A stretch of DNA of 35,720 bases from Lacticaseibacillus daqingensis (GCF_003946115.1 NZ_RHOH01000016.1:1-35720), one strand, 5' to 3'. Shown: positions 1 to 7,810, counted from the stretch's first letter. A program made the numbers and translations. The notes: generated by a model from the sequence alone, not told the origin.

Positions 1-28
1 CGCCGACCTTGGGCAATTTCTTCGCCGA

Positions 29-466
29 GTGGTGTCAAAAACTTCGCATTACTTGGTAAAGCTATATGCCGTCTTCAAACGCGAAGTCTCTCGAATGTTC
101 ATTCGATACATGCAACAAGTTCTTCGTAATGAAAGAATCAACATTTATCGTAAACACCTTAAAGACATCAAAGAAACTCCGCTTGAGGAATGGCTACTGG
201 AAGAAATCGCCAATCCTGGTCACCTCGAAGACTTTATTTTAACTGATGACCAAATTGCTCACCTTGAATCTTTTATTGAAAATGAGCGTCTTGCCACGGC
301 CATTGCAACCCTTTCCACAGCTGATAAGATGGTGTTGTATCAGTATTACTATTCTGAACTGAACGACGTGGAAATCGGTAGCTACACCGGCAAGACTAGT
401 CAGGGGGTGAACAAACGGCGGAGACGGGCACTAGCGCGAATTAAGGAAGCATACGAAAACATGTGA
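29..466 (+). CDS. Sigma-70-like regulatory protein of a conjugative element (Tn916 ORF7 type)
   Basis: About 145 residues, with an N-terminal stretch of the type Y-x-x-x-V-L-R-N-E-R-x-x-I-Y resembling Tn916 ORF7. The C-terminal third (Leu-x-x-Ala-Asp-Lys, a tyrosine-rich helix, then DVEIGSYTGKTSQGVNKRR) reads as a sigma region 4 helix-turn-helix. In Tn916 the related protein drives transcription of the excision and transfer genes; the same role here is inferred. The frame is open to the left window edge, so the start is uncertain: GTG at 29 is possible, and so are ATG at 95 or a start outside the window. No ribosome binding site is visible before 29. The stop overlaps the region of the next gene's ribosome binding site, so the two are probably co-translated. 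Confidence 0.65.
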   Translation: MVSKTSHYLVKLYAVFKREVSRMFIRYMQQVLRNERINIYRKHLKDIKETPLEEWLLEEIANPGHLEDFILTDDQIAHLESFIENERLATAIATLSTADKMVLYQYYYSELNDVEIGSYTGKTSQGVNKRRRRALARIKEAYENM

Positions 467-486
467 TGAATACGGAGGAGTGTTCA

Positions 487-744
487 ATGCATTATACAGA
501 GGTCGATAACCTGATCCCGGTTATCTTGGCAGCGCAGGACGGAGACGCAGAGGCAATGTCCCAACTACTCGATATGTTCAGCTACGATTTCGATCGCGAG
601 GCTGCATTCGGAAAAAGCTATGTCGATCCCGATTTGAGGCAGGAACTTCAAATCAAGTTTGTATTCAGCGTTCAGCGCTTCAACGTGGCTGAACACCTAT
701 CGCAACCGTCCACTCAATCAAGTTCACAACTAACTCACACATAA
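487..744 (+). CDS. Small helix-turn-helix protein of a conjugative element (Tn916 ORF8 type)
   Basis: 85 residues. The start at 487 is chosen because GGAGGAG at 474-480 sits six bases upstream; an in-frame GTG at 463 overlaps the previous gene and has no such site. The N-terminal half (AAQDGDAEAMSQLLDMF) and the later YVDPDLRQELQIKFV are the hallmarks of the short HTH_16-type proteins that follow the sigma-like gene in Tn916-family elements. These are thought to act with the sigma-like protein in controlling excision and transfer. The last 15 residues are Ser/Gln/Thr-rich and probably disordered. An intrinsic terminator follows at 786-824. Confidence 0.6.
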   Translation: MHYTEVDNLIPVILAAQDGDAEAMSQLLDMFSYDFDREAAFGKSYVDPDLRQELQIKFVFSVQRFNVAEHLSQPSTQSSSQLTHT

Positions 745-785
745 TCAATTTCAACTTTTTTCTGATTTTGGTTTCATTTCGACCC

Positions 786-824
786 GTTCCCGTTGTCTGT
801 ATATGCAGAAGCGGGATTTTCTTT
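786..824 (+). terminator. Intrinsic terminator after the HTH gene
   Basis: TCCCG (788-792) pairs with CGGGA (812-816) around an inner CTG/CAG stem, followed by ATTTTCTTTT. It would end or attenuate transcripts of the sigma/HTH pair before the excisionase. Confidence 0.6.
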
Positions 825-846
825 TGCTCGCTGTGTCCTTTGACAA

Positions 847-1038
847 CTGAATAGCGCTGTTCAGCAACACCAGCCGTCGCCATGACCTCGTATGAGTTAG
901 CGAACACCAAGGCCAGATACTTGCACGTCACTCCCACGTAACGGGAGAGCTGATCCGCTGTGGATCAGTTAGCCGGTCGGAACCGGGCTGAACAACGCCA
1001 CCTAACCAACTTTCTGAATGGAGGTGATACACTCACCT
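847..1038 (+). promoter_or_regulatory. Hairpin-rich leader upstream of the excisionase
   Basis: A run of inverted repeats with no convincing long gene. A near-perfect 18-bp palindrome lies at 847-864. CTCCC/GGGAG pairs at 931-935 and 943-947. CTGATCC/GGATCAG pairs at 950-956 and 962-968. A weaker AGCCGGT-type pairing starts at 971. AGGTGA/TCACCT pairs at 1022-1027 and 1033-1038 and would bury the strong GGAGGTGA. A 19-codon reading frame (882-941) ends inside this array but has no ribosome binding site. The layout resembles a leader controlling xis by attenuation, but no known RNA family was recognised. Confidence 0.4.
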
Positions 1039-1092
1039 TACGCACGAAATCTTGAAGGGAAGTGGCACTATCAGCCAAGAAATCCACCATGA
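1018..1092 (+). CDS. Possible 24-codon leader peptide before xis
   Basis: ATG at 1018 opens a 24-residue frame that ends in TGA at 1090-1092, one base before the preferred xis ATG at 1094. The tight spacing suggests translational coupling, and xis itself has no good ribosome binding site. Against this, no Shine-Dalgarno sequence precedes 1018; the only strong one (GGAGGTGA) lies inside the frame's first codons. It may be chance. Confidence 0.2.
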   Translation: MEVIHSPYARNLEGKWHYQPRNPP

Positions 1093-1093
1093 G

Positions 1094-1366
1094 ATGTCCT
1101 TCGTTTTGAGCGACGGACAGATCGACACAATCCGGAACAAAGTATTCGAGATTATCCGTGAAGAAGTAAATAGCGTTCGGCACGAAGCCCTGCTAAACGT
1201 CCGCTACTTCAAGAAAGGCGAAGCCTGCAAATATCTCAACGTTTCGTACAACACGTTAGACGCTTGGATTATGCTGGGTTTGCCCAAGATCACAATCGGT
1301 AACTCGGTCAGATTTGATCGCATTGAACTTGATAAATGGATGCAAGGCATGAGTATTGGATGTTAA
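1094..1366 (+). CDS. xis: Excisionase-like DNA-binding protein
   Basis: 90 residues from ATG 1094. The second half contains the compact winged-helix pattern of excisionase/MerR-like HTH_17 domains: YFKKGEACKYLNVSYNTLDAW, a turn, then a strand (VRFDRIELDKWM) in which the wing meets the minor groove. The N-terminal 40 residues are charged and helical. It lies 51 bp upstream of the integrase, as expected for a recombination directionality factor that favours excision. The start is uncertain: a TTG at 1052 in the same frame would add 14 residues, and neither start has a clear ribosome binding site. Translation may depend on the upstream leader. Confidence 0.7.
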   Translation: MSFVLSDGQIDTIRNKVFEIIREEVNSVRHEALLNVRYFKKGEACKYLNVSYNTLDAWIMLGLPKITIGNSVRFDRIELDKWMQGMSIGC

Positions 1367-1417
1367 TATAATGATGTCTTACGCCTCACTGCCTTATTGA
1401 GCAGGAGGTCTATCATT

Positions 1418-2680
1418 ATGTCAATCACAAAAACCCAAGCTGGTACCTATCAGGTCAGCGTTTTCTATCCAAAAGCCGTTCGCGAACTTATGGGCGTCGC
1501 CGGACAGACCCGTTTTCGGGAAACCATTTCGACCAAACAAGCCGCGGTCGCAAAGGAGCGTGAGATCAACAAGAAAATCAAAGAAGCCCAAAAGAACGGC
1601 AACGCTCGTTCTCTTGAGCTTAAAGGTAAAATTCTATTCAAGACGTTCTACAAAGATGTCTTCATGCCACTGTATCTGACTGGCTCCACTGGTCGGGCAC
1701 CGGTTGTCCCAACTAAGGCTACTGTCGAATATCAGCGTGGGTTGTTCAAGAACCACCTATTGCCAATGTTCGGCTCCTATTCGATGACCTACCTGAACTC
1801 CAACAAAGAGTTCGTCGTAGATCAGCTCAAGGAGAAGTCAGAGCACTTCGCTAACATCAAAACGGTTAAGGCGTATGTGCGCCAAATGTTTGAAGTTGCC
1901 GAGATCCTCGACTACATCGAATATGACCGCGTTGGCAAGTCCCTTCGCCTTGTTGGGCAACCACACAAAGATAAGCTCAAGAAGGAGCGGGTGAAGAAAG
2001 GCGAGTTCCTGACCGCAGAGCAACTTCTGGACTGGCTACAAGCCACGAAAGAGGACTATGAACGCGGTAAGCTATCTTTAGCCGATTACACCCTGTTCCT
2101 CCTAACGTTGCACCTAGGCGACCGTAAGAGCGAATCCTACGCTTTGCAATGGAAGCACATTGATCTGGAAGCTGGCAAGTTATATCTGGTTCAGTCACTC
2201 GACAGTGATCGCGACGCTAAGGACACTAAGGGACACAAGCAAAGCATTATGACCCTGCCACAGGATATTCTGTATCTGTTGGCCGACTGGAAGACAGAAC
2301 AAGCCAAACAGCTCGAAGCAATCGGGGTAGAACAAGATGGTGAGCAATGGCTGTTCACCTACGTCACTCGTGAGGGTGTTCACAACCAGCCACTTTACTC
2401 CGACTACCTCAACGCACGAATCAAGTCAGTCAACCGGCGTCACCCTGAATTGGTCTACCTGCATCCACACAAGATGCGGCACACGTTTAGCACCCTAGCA
2501 CGACAAGGTGGTGCGTCTATGGAAGACATCTCCAGTGCACTCACCCATTCCAGTGTTTCAACCACGAGAACTTACGTGAATACACCGGATATAATAACAA
2601 CAGTCACCCACCAACGCTTCCTAGATCGGCTGAATTCCGCAAGACTAGAAAAACAAAAAGACGTTCAGAATTCAGATTGA
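1418..2680 (+). CDS. int: Tyrosine recombinase (integrase) of the element
   Basis: 420 residues from ATG 1418, which has AGGAGG eight bases upstream; an in-frame TTG at 1397 overlaps that site and is unlikely. The N-terminal ~65 residues look like an AP2-type arm-binding domain (AGTYQVSVFYP). Residues ~75-175 are a SAM-like core-binding domain (VEYQRGLFKNHLLPMFG). The C-terminal catalytic domain has Arg236 (GDRKSE), the His351-x-x-Arg354 motif (HKMRH), His377 (LTHSS) and the nucleophile Tyr386 (TRTYVN), so all key residues are present and it should be active. It integrates and, with Xis, excises the element. It converges with rpmE2 across a 130-bp gap. Confidence 0.9.
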   Translation: MSITKTQAGTYQVSVFYPKAVRELMGVAGQTRFRETISTKQAAVAKEREINKKIKEAQKNGNARSLELKGKILFKTFYKDVFMPLYLTGSTGRAPVVPTKATVEYQRGLFKNHLLPMFGSYSMTYLNSNKEFVVDQLKEKSEHFANIKTVKAYVRQMFEVAEILDYIEYDRVGKSLRLVGQPHKDKLKKERVKKGEFLTAEQLLDWLQATKEDYERGKLSLADYTLFLLTLHLGDRKSESYALQWKHIDLEAGKLYLVQSLDSDRDAKDTKGHKQSIMTLPQDILYLLADWKTEQAKQLEAIGVEQDGEQWLFTYVTREGVHNQPLYSDYLNARIKSVNRRHPELVYLHPHKMRHTFSTLARQGGASMEDISSALTHSSVSTTRTYVNTPDIITTVTHQRFLDRLNSARLEKQKDVQNSD

Positions 2681-2711
2681 ACTCCAAACGTCCTCATATT
2701 GAGCCAAATTC

Positions 2712-2748
2712 TCGTACAAATCACACTCGATTTGATGAATTTGTACGA
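2712..2748. repeat. 10-bp perfect inverted repeat between int and rpmE2
   Basis: TCGTACAAAT (2712-2721) and ATTTGTACGA (2739-2748) flank 17 bp that contain a second, competing pair, CAAATC (2718-2723) and GATTTG (2729-2734). A following AAAACC is too short to make this a clear terminator. Its place between the integrase and the probable junction fits an int terminator, an integrase arm site or part of the attachment region. Confidence 0.5.
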
Positions 2749-2769
2749 AAACCAACTTTTAAGATTCCC

Positions 2770-2800
2770 GTCACGCCGCGGTTCGTGGCCGCAATGTGAC
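2770..2800 (-). terminator. Hairpin after rpmE2
   Basis: GTCAC (2770-2774) pairs with GTGAC (2796-2800) around an inner GC-rich stem. It lies 11 bp beyond the rpmE2 stop. The T-run is weak, so it may be a poor terminator, or one whose tail was changed by the element's insertion. Confidence 0.45.
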
Positions 2801-2810
2801 AAAGTGGTCT

Positions 2811-3059
2811 TTATTTGCTGGTAAGACCGTACTTCTTGTTGAAGCGATCAACACGGCCGTCAGCCTTGCTGAACTTCTGCTTACCGGTGTAGAACGGGTG
2901 GGAGTCGGAAGAAATTTCGACCCGGACCAATGGGTAGGTTTCGCCGTCCATTTCAACGGTTTCGTTGGAGTTCTTCGTGGAACCGGAGATGAACTTGAAG
3001 CCCGTCGCGGAGTCCATGAACACAACCTGGTGGTATTCTGGGTGGATGCCTTGTTTCAT
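2811..3059 (-). CDS. rpmE2: 50S ribosomal protein L31 type B
   Basis: 82 residues beginning [14 protein letters not shown] and containing [27 protein letters not shown] and a VDRFNKKYG end, a clear L31. It lacks the CxxC zinc-binding cysteines of type A L31, so it is the zinc-independent type B form. It binds the central protuberance of the 50S subunit and bridges to the 30S. GGAGAAAACGATT precedes the ATG. It follows murA on the same strand but has its own promoter at 3125-3153. The 3' end faces the integrated element. Confidence 0.95.
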   Translation of the reverse strand: MKQGIHPEYHQVVFMDSATGFKFISGSTKNSNETVEMDGETYPLVRVEISSDSHPFYTGKQKFSKADGRVDRFNKKYGLTSK

Positions 3060-3124
3060 AATCGTTTTCTCCTTTGCCCTAGGTCATTGCCTGCCCTAGA
3101 GATTATTCTAGTCACAACTATAGC

Positions 3125-3153
3125 ATTCTAACATGATTGCAGGTGAAACGCAA
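3125..3153 (-). promoter_or_regulatory. rpmE2 promoter
   Basis: On the minus strand TTGCGT (3148-3153) and TAGAAT (3125-3130) are separated by 17 bp. The leader that follows contains the octamer CTAGGGCA twice (complements at 3075-3082 and 3092-3099) and a CTAGA/TCTAG palindrome, which may fold into an autoregulatory structure of the kind known for L31 leaders. Confidence 0.55.
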
Positions 3154-3160
3154 CGGCCGC

Positions 3161-4426
3161 TCAGCCTTCCTCAACGAGCGACACGTCTGCCCCAAGGCCG
3201 CGAAGCTTGGCGATCACGCGGTCATAGCCGCGCAAAATGTTCTCGGCTTTGGTGATGACCGTTTCACCGTCCGCCATTAACGCGGCGGTCATCAGACAGG
3301 CCCCAGCGCGAATTTCCTCGGCGGCGACTTCGGTGCCCTGCAGCTGGTCGGCGTGGTGCAGGATGATCACGTCATTTTCCACCGTGATGTCTGCCCCCAT
3401 GCGGGTCAGTTCGGGAATGTGGCGCACGCGCTTCGGGTAGATGGTATCCACAATGATACCTTCCCCTTGCGCCTTGAGCAAAAGCGGCGTGATCGGCTGC
3501 TGCAGGTCGGTTGCAAAGCCGGGGTACGGCATGGTTTTGATCTGCACCATGCGCAGGTCCCCAGATGGGTAGACAAAGATGCTGTCCTCGCCCACATCCA
3601 TGGTGACGCCCATTTCCTCCAGCTTGGCCAAAAAAGCGTCCAAGTGCTCGGAGATGATGTTCTGCACTTTGACCCCATCGCCCATGGCCGCGGCCATCGC
3701 CAGATAGGTCCCGGCTTCGATGCGGTCCGGAATGATGGTGTGCGCATTGTGCGCCGCCAGCTCGGCCACGCCCTCAATGCGAATCACGTCGGTTCCGGCG
3801 CCGCGCACCTGGGCGCCCATGTTGTTCAGGTAGGTGGCCAGGTCGATGATTTCCGGCTCCTTGGCCGCGTTCTCGATCACGGTGCGCCCGTGTGCGGTCA
3901 CCGCGGCCAAGATCAGATTGATGGTGGCCCCAACGGACACCATGTCTAAGAAAATGCGCGCGCCATGCAGCCCTTCTTTGGGCGCACGAATGGCGATGGC
4001 CCCATGTTCATTGGCCACCTTAGCCCCGAGGGCCTCAAACCCTTTGATATGCTGATCGATCGGTCGCGGCCCAATGTCATCCCCCCCGGGGAGCCCAACA
4101 ATGGCCTGACCAAAGCGCCCTAATAGCGCGCCCATGAAGTAGTAGGACGCTCGCAGGCTCTTGATCTTACCATTGGGCAACGGGACATCTTTGATTTCGG
4201 TTGGGTCGATGGTCATGACGCAATCGGCAAAGCTGGAATGCACGTTCATCTCTTCGAGGATGGCCATCAAGTTATCCACATCTTGAATGTGCGGAACAGA
4301 ATCAAGCCTGACAGGGGTGCGGGACAGGATAGCGGCCGGGATCAGGGCAACGGTACTGTTTTTGGCCCCACCAATCACGACTGTTCCCGAAAGCTTCTTG
4401 CCGCCGCGAATCAGCATTTTTTTCAT
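3161..4426 (-). CDS. murA: UDP-N-acetylglucosamine 1-carboxyvinyltransferase with Cys-to-Asp active site
   Basis: 421 residues from ATG 4426. MurA transfers enolpyruvate from PEP to UDP-GlcNAc, the first committed step of peptidoglycan synthesis, in the cytosol. The N-terminus (IGGAKNS, Lys22-Asn23) and the closing segment ([15 protein letters not shown]) are typical of the EPSP-synthase fold. The mobile-loop motif, normally LPGGC-x-IG-x-RP, reads [11 protein letters not shown], so the cysteine alkylated by fosfomycin (Cys115 in E. coli) is Asp116 here. Aspartate at this place keeps MurA active but blocks fosfomycin in the mycobacterial and chlamydial enzymes. Lactobacilli often carry two MurA copies; the place next to pyrG and rpmE corresponds to B. 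subtilis murAB/murZ. An upstream in-frame extension to 4501 lacks family similarity and was dropped. Confidence 0.93.
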   Translation of the reverse strand: MKKMLIRGGKKLSGTVVIGGAKNSTVALIPAAILSRTPVRLDSVPHIQDVDNLMAILEEMNVHSSFADCVMTIDPTEIKDVPLPNGKIKSLRASYYFMGALLGRFGQAIVGLPGGDDIGPRPIDQHIKGFEALGAKVANEHGAIAIRAPKEGLHGARIFLDMVSVGATINLILAAVTAHGRTVIENAAKEPEIIDLATYLNNMGAQVRGAGTDVIRIEGVAELAAHNAHTIIPDRIEAGTYLAMAAAMGDGVKVQNIISEHLDAFLAKLEEMGVTMDVGEDSIFVYPSGDLRMVQIKTMPYPGFATDLQQPITPLLLKAQGEGIIVDTIYPKRVRHIPELTRMGADITVENDVIILHHADQLQGTEVAAEEIRAGACLMTAALMADGETVITKAENILRGYDRVIAKLRGLGADVSLVEEG

Positions 4427-4557
4427 TATGGAATATTCCTCACTTAAATAACGTTCACTTGTCCAAACAGGCTGAAGCTGACCTGAGTAAAACCGCTTCA
4501 TACGGTGGTTCGTTCACTGATAGGGGAGACGGTGCCTAAGCACACGTTCATCGTTTC

Positions 4558-4586
4558 ATTTTAATGAACTTTCACCCAAAAAACAA
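4558..4586 (-). promoter_or_regulatory. murA promoter
   Basis: Minus-strand TTGTTT (4581-4586), a 17-bp spacer and TAAAAT (4558-4563). It lies about 130 bp upstream of the murA ATG, leaving a long leader in which no known RNA element was recognised. Confidence 0.5.
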
Positions 4587-4651
4587 GGCCGATCTCGCCG
4601 GCCACTGGCGCTGCGATAAATCCCGACCCGATTGCAGCCCAACGCCCCGCC

Positions 4652-4701
4652 AAAAAAGGCCGGTTACCCCAAGCGCCAGTTAATGGCACTTGGGGCAACC
4701 G
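4652..4701 (-). terminator. Intrinsic terminator after pyrG
   Basis: A 17-bp stem with a few mismatches (4661-4677 with 4685-4701) and a short loop, followed on the minus strand by six T residues at 4652-4657. It separates pyrG from murA. Confidence 0.85.
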
Positions 4702-4724
4702 ACCCGAGGAAAAGGGAGGCGCGA

Positions 4725-6326
4725 TTACTTAAAGTCGCCGGCCGCTTGGATGAAGGCTTGGAACAGCCCCTCCGGCTTAGTTGGCCGTGACTGGAATTCT
4801 GGGTGATACTGGGCTGCAACGAAGAACTTGTTCTTCGGCAGTTCGATGACTTCCATCAGCCGGTTGTCCGGCGATACCCCGGAGAACACGAGCCCGGCGT
4901 CTTCCATCGCAGCGCGGTACTTGGTGTTGAACTCGTAGCGGTGACGGTGACGCTTCTGCACTTCGGTCGCGTTGCCGTAAGCCGCCGCTGCCACGGAGCC
5001 GGCTTTGAGCTCACATGGGTACAGGCCTAGGCGCAGCGTACCCCCGAGGTTCTCAACGTTCACTTGGTCAGGCATCAGCCAGATGACCGGGTTCTTAGCG
5101 TCTGGTTCAACTTCAGCCGTGGCGGCGTCCTTGATGCCTAGCACATTGCGGGCAAACTCGATGGACGCCATCTGCATCCCCAGGCAGATGCCCAAGAACG
5201 GCACGTTGTTCTCACGCGCGTAGCGGATCGCGGCGATTTTACCCTCCAAACCGCGGTCACCGAAGCCACCGGGAACGAGGATCCCATCCGCGTCGCTCAA
5301 CAGCTCGGCCACGTTGTCATCGTCCACTTCTTCCGCTTGGAACGTGGTGATCTCAACGTCTGAATCCCAGTAGTAGCCCGCGTGCTTGAGCGCTTCGGAA
5401 ACAGAAATATACGCGTCCTTCAGCGCCACATACTTGCCGACCAGGGCGATCTTCACCTTGTGGTCCAAGTGCTGCACCTTGGTCAACAGGTTGTTCCACT
5501 CGGTCATGTCAGCGGCCGGCAGATCGATGCCGAAGTGGTCGAGCACGCGCTGATCCATGCCCTGGGCCTGCATCGCCAGCGGGATCGAGTACAGCGTCTT
5601 GGCGTCGCGGGATTCGATGATGGAATCCTCGCGCACGTCGGTGAAAAGGGCGATCTTCTTCTTCATGCCTTCCGTGACCGGCTTTTCCGTCCGCAGGATC
5701 AGCATATTCGGCTGAATCCCGATGTTGCGCAGTTCCTTGACGGAGTGCTGGGTCGGCTTGGTTTTCATTTCACCGGCTGCGCGCAGGTACGGCACGAGGG
5801 TCGCGTGAATGTAGTAGGTGTTCTCGGCGCCCACATCGTTTTTCATCTGACGAATGGCTTCCAAGAACGGCTGAGATTCGATGTCCCCAACGGTGCCGCC
5901 GATTTCGGTAATGATGATATCGGAATCGGTCGTTGTCGCCGCGCGCATGATCTTTTCCTTCAGCATATTGGTGATGTGTGGGATCACCTGTACCGTGGCA
6001 CCGAGGTACTCCCCTTTACGTTCCTTCTCAAGGACCTCGGAGTAGATCTTCCCGGTTGTCACGTTGCTGTACTTATTCAGGTTGATATCGATGAAGCGTT
6101 CGTAATGGCCAAGGTCCAGGTCCGTCTCAGCACCATCATCAGTGACGAAGACTTCCCCGTGCTGATAAGGGTTCATCGTTCCGGGATCCACATTGATGTA
6201 CGGATCAAATTTTTGAATCGTTACCTTTAAGCCTCGGTTTTTAAGCAGTCGGCCAAGGCTCGCCGCCACAATCCCTTTGCCAAGCGAAGACACAACGCCA
6301 CCGGTAACAAAAATATACTTGGTCAT
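4725..6326 (-). CDS. pyrG: CTP synthase
   Basis: 533 residues from ATG 6326, with AAAGGAG nine bases upstream. It makes CTP from UTP, ATP and glutamine. The N-terminal amidoligase domain starts [18 protein letters not shown], with the P-loop-like GKG and the [13 protein letters not shown] segment. The C-terminal class I glutamine amidotransferase domain (from about residue 290) has the nucleophile elbow GICLGMQ and the His/Glu pair in [10 protein letters not shown]. The length is normal for the family. It stands alone between rpoE upstream and murA downstream, each with its own terminator, and is controlled by a leader attenuator. Confidence 0.98.
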   Translation of the reverse strand: MTKYIFVTGGVVSSLGKGIVAASLGRLLKNRGLKVTIQKFDPYINVDPGTMNPYQHGEVFVTDDGAETDLDLGHYERFIDINLNKYSNVTTGKIYSEVLEKERKGEYLGATVQVIPHITNMLKEKIMRAATTTDSDIIITEIGGTVGDIESQPFLEAIRQMKNDVGAENTYYIHATLVPYLRAAGEMKTKPTQHSVKELRNIGIQPNMLILRTEKPVTEGMKKKIALFTDVREDSIIESRDAKTLYSIPLAMQAQGMDQRVLDHFGIDLPAADMTEWNNLLTKVQHLDHKVKIALVGKYVALKDAYISVSEALKHAGYYWDSDVEITTFQAEEVDDDNVAELLSDADGILVPGGFGDRGLEGKIAAIRYARENNVPFLGICLGMQMASIEFARNVLGIKDAATAEVEPDAKNPVIWLMPDQVNVENLGGTLRLGLYPCELKAGSVAAAAYGNATEVQKRHRHRYEFNTKYRAAMEDAGLVFSGVSPDNRLMEVIELPKNKFFVAAQYHPEFQSRPTKPEGLFQAFIQAAGDFK

Positions 6327-6356
6327 GTGAAAACTCCTTTGTGTAGTTTTTGCGGG

Positions 6357-6400
6357 AAAAAACAAAAACAAGCTCCCTATTCAATCGAACAGGGAGCTTG
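6357..6400 (-). terminator. pyrG leader attenuator
   Basis: A perfect 10-bp stem, CAAGCTCCCT with AGGGAGCTTG (complements 6391-6400 and 6369-6378), followed by TTTTTGTTTTTT, ending 30 bp before the pyrG ATG. The 5' arm contains GCTCCC. In B. subtilis pyrG, low CTP causes extra G residues to be added at the transcript start; these pair with this pyrimidine-rich arm and prevent termination. Here the promoter also starts with GGGC, so the same control is likely. Confidence 0.85.
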
Positions 6401-6411
6401 CAACCGTCTGT

Positions 6412-6469
6412 GCTTTACCTGAGTAAAGCGCCCAGAAAGTATCGTAACGAAAAACAGTACAGGCGTCAA
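6412..6469 (-). promoter_or_regulatory. pyrG promoter with GGGC start
   Basis: Minus-strand TTGACG (6464-6469), 17 bp, TACGAT (6441-6446), then seven bases and GGGC with the first G at 6433, the initial sequence used for CTP-sensitive reiterative transcription. The new RNA can also form a small GCTTTA/TAAAGC hairpin (6412-6429) before the attenuator. Confidence 0.8.
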
Positions 6470-6511
6470 GTTTTTTCTAGAACTGTTGCGGTCAGCCAAC
6501 GCCAACCGTCC

Positions 6512-6543
6512 CGCCATTAAGGTTGACCAGTCGATTAATGGCG
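6512..6543. repeat. 9-bp inverted repeat upstream of the pyrG promoter
   Basis: CGCCATTAA (6512-6520) and TTAATGGCG (6535-6543) form a perfect repeat with a 14-bp loop in the gap between the rpoE terminator and the pyrG promoter. There is no T-run. It could be an operator; no matching regulator is recognised. The rest of 6470-6618 shows nothing else. Confidence 0.35.
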
Positions 6544-6618
6544 CGCGCCACGACTTCGGCCTTCCACGGCCAGCTCAGTGTCCAGCGTCTACTGCCGCCT
6601 GCACTGCCGGCTAGTCCC

Positions 6619-6660
6619 AAAAAAAGCCTCGCATCACGGCCAAATGGCGCAATGCGAGGC
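6619..6660 (-). terminator. Intrinsic terminator after rpoE
   Basis: GCCTCGCAT with ATGCGAGGC (6626-6634 and 6652-6660), a 17-base loop, then seven T residues on the minus strand (6619-6625), starting nine bases beyond the rpoE stop. Confidence 0.9.
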
Positions 6661-6668
6661 AGGTCAAG

Positions 6669-7301
6669 CTAGTCGTTGTCTTCGTTGTCCGTCTCATCGG
6701 CGGTGAAATCGCTGTCGTCGTCCTCATCGTCTACGTCGTCGTCGCCGAATTCGGCCAGCTGCCCTTCGATACCGTCCGGCAGGGCGTCATCTGGGTCATC
6801 GGTGTCATCCGCGTCATCGTCCGCTGCGTCGGCATCGGCGAAGTCCTCGGTGTCATCCGTGTCGTCCGCGTCGCCATCGGCCTCGTCGTCATCCGCAAAG
6901 TCATCGTCTTCGGGATCGTCATCGTTGTAGTCGATCACGTCGTCGTCATCCGCCACATCGGCCAAGAAGGCGTTGACCTTCTTGCGCTTCTTGCGGCGCG
7001 GTGCGTCGTCCTCGTCTTCCGGATGGTTCACCTCTTCGTCAACGGATTCGTATGGGTACCACTCGCGCAGGCCCCAGACATTGTCACCCAAGGAGATGAA
7101 GCTCCCGTCGACATTCAAGTCCGTGTAGAATTGCGGCAAGCGGTCACGAACTTCTTCGTCGCGCTTCCCCAAGTAAGTCTGGATTTCATTCACGATGTCC
7201 ACGAAGGCCATAGTATCGCCTTTTTCCTCGAGGATGGCGCGTGCCACCTCGATCATGGACAGTTCAGCTTTGTTCGCATCGGCAAATACGTCTAGTTTCA
7301 A
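6669..7301 (-). CDS. rpoE: DNA-directed RNA polymerase delta subunit
   Basis: 210 residues. The TTG at 7301 is chosen as start: it gives [16 protein letters not shown], matching the family's usual beginning, with GGAAAGGG upstream. The frame stays open further upstream but there overlaps the 3' end of the preceding gene. Residues ~1-90 form the HARE-HTH domain ([43 protein letters not shown]). The remainder is an almost purely Asp/Glu tail after a basic RRKKRKK patch. Delta is found in Firmicutes, binds core polymerase, speeds recycling and makes initiation more sensitive to the level of the starting nucleotide. That last point is relevant to the neighbouring pyrG promoter. Confidence 0.93.
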   Translation of the reverse strand: MKLDVFADANKAELSMIEVARAILEEKGDTMAFVDIVNEIQTYLGKRDEEVRDRLPQFYTDLNVDGSFISLGDNVWGLREWYPYESVDEEVNHPEDEDDAPRRKKRKKVNAFLADVADDDDVIDYNDDDPEDDDFADDDEADGDADDTDDTEDFADADAADDDADDTDDPDDALPDGIEGQLAEFGDDDVDDEDDDSDFTADETDNEDND

Positions 7302-7333
7302 CCGGTACACGCCCTTTCCACAGTCTATTACTG

Positions 7334-7362
7334 ATGATACGCGTTCAGGCCGAAAATTGCAA
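7334..7362 (-). promoter_or_regulatory. rpoE promoter
   Basis: Minus-strand TTGCAA (7357-7362), 17 bp, TATCAT (7334-7339), about 30 bp before the rpoE TTG. It overlaps the last codons of the upstream gene. Confidence 0.6.
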
Positions 7363-7791
7363 TCGCATCCGGTAATTTCCAAGGTGTTCGCCGTTGCCGA
7401 ACAGCTGATACTCGATATAGATCTCACCGGTCAGCGGGGCCTCGGTCAGCCGCACATCCAGCCGCGGCGTCACCGTTTCCACCGGGATGTCCCCGTACGG
7501 CGTCCGGTAGCGCGTCAAAATGCGCCGGGCGTTGGCGAAGTGAAGCCGCAGGTGCGTGTCCGCATCGCTGGCGCCTCGGGCCAGCTGCACACTGCCATCG
7601 CCTCGCAGCTTGAGGGTCACCGGGTAATCCGTTTGGGCCGCTTCATCGATTTCACGGTAGCGAATGTACAGGGTGTCGCCTAACTGCACCAGCGTCCCCG
7701 GTTCGTCGAAGACGTGTTTTTCAGTGGCGCCGTCCTGCTCGACGAACGTCTCCAAGTGGATCGTGATCGCCACGCCATGTGATAAGTCCAT
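7345..7791 (-). CDS. DUF1934 (YwiB-like) beta-barrel protein
   Basis: 148 residues from ATG 7791, with AAAGGACGG upstream; a longer in-frame extension to 7908 passes through the promoter and is not expected to be coding. The alternating pattern ([80 protein letters not shown]) is that of the YwiB/DUF1934 family, a lipocalin-like beta barrel. The family often sits next to rpoE or argS in Firmicutes; its function is unknown. No signal peptide or membrane segment. Confidence 0.8.
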   Translation of the reverse strand: MDLSHGVAITIHLETFVEQDGATEKHVFDEPGTLVQLGDTLYIRYREIDEAAQTDYPVTLKLRGDGSVQLARGASDADTHLRLHFANARRILTRYRTPYGDIPVETVTPRLDVRLTEAPLTGEIYIEYQLFGNGEHLGNYRMRLQFSA

Positions 7792-7810
7792 TCTGGTCAC
7801 CGTCCTTTGT

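Larger units (their letters stand above)
1..2760. mobile_element. Right-hand end of an integrative (Tn916-like) element
   Basis: Four plus-strand genes in the order sigma-like, small HTH, excisionase, tyrosine integrase reproduce the regulatory and recombination end of Tn916-type conjugative elements. The stretch is visibly richer in A+T than the chromosome that follows, which fits acquired DNA. The integrase is the last gene and faces the 3' end of rpmE2 about 130 bp away, so the element probably inserted at or just beyond that gene. The conjugation genes and the other end lie left of the window, so neither the full size nor the exact junction can be read. The right boundary given here is an estimate; it may lie anywhere between the integrase stop (2680) and the rpmE2 stop (2811). 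Confidence 0.75.

Noticed and set aside
4081-4087. Run of seven C in murA as a possible frameshift
   Set aside because: The reading frame is intact and family-like on both sides, so no base is missing or added.
5382-6230. 282-codon plus-strand open frame opposite pyrG
   Set aside because: It is the antisense shadow of a well-conserved gene in G+C-rich DNA; composition is His/Val/Arg-rich without any motif or ribosome binding site.
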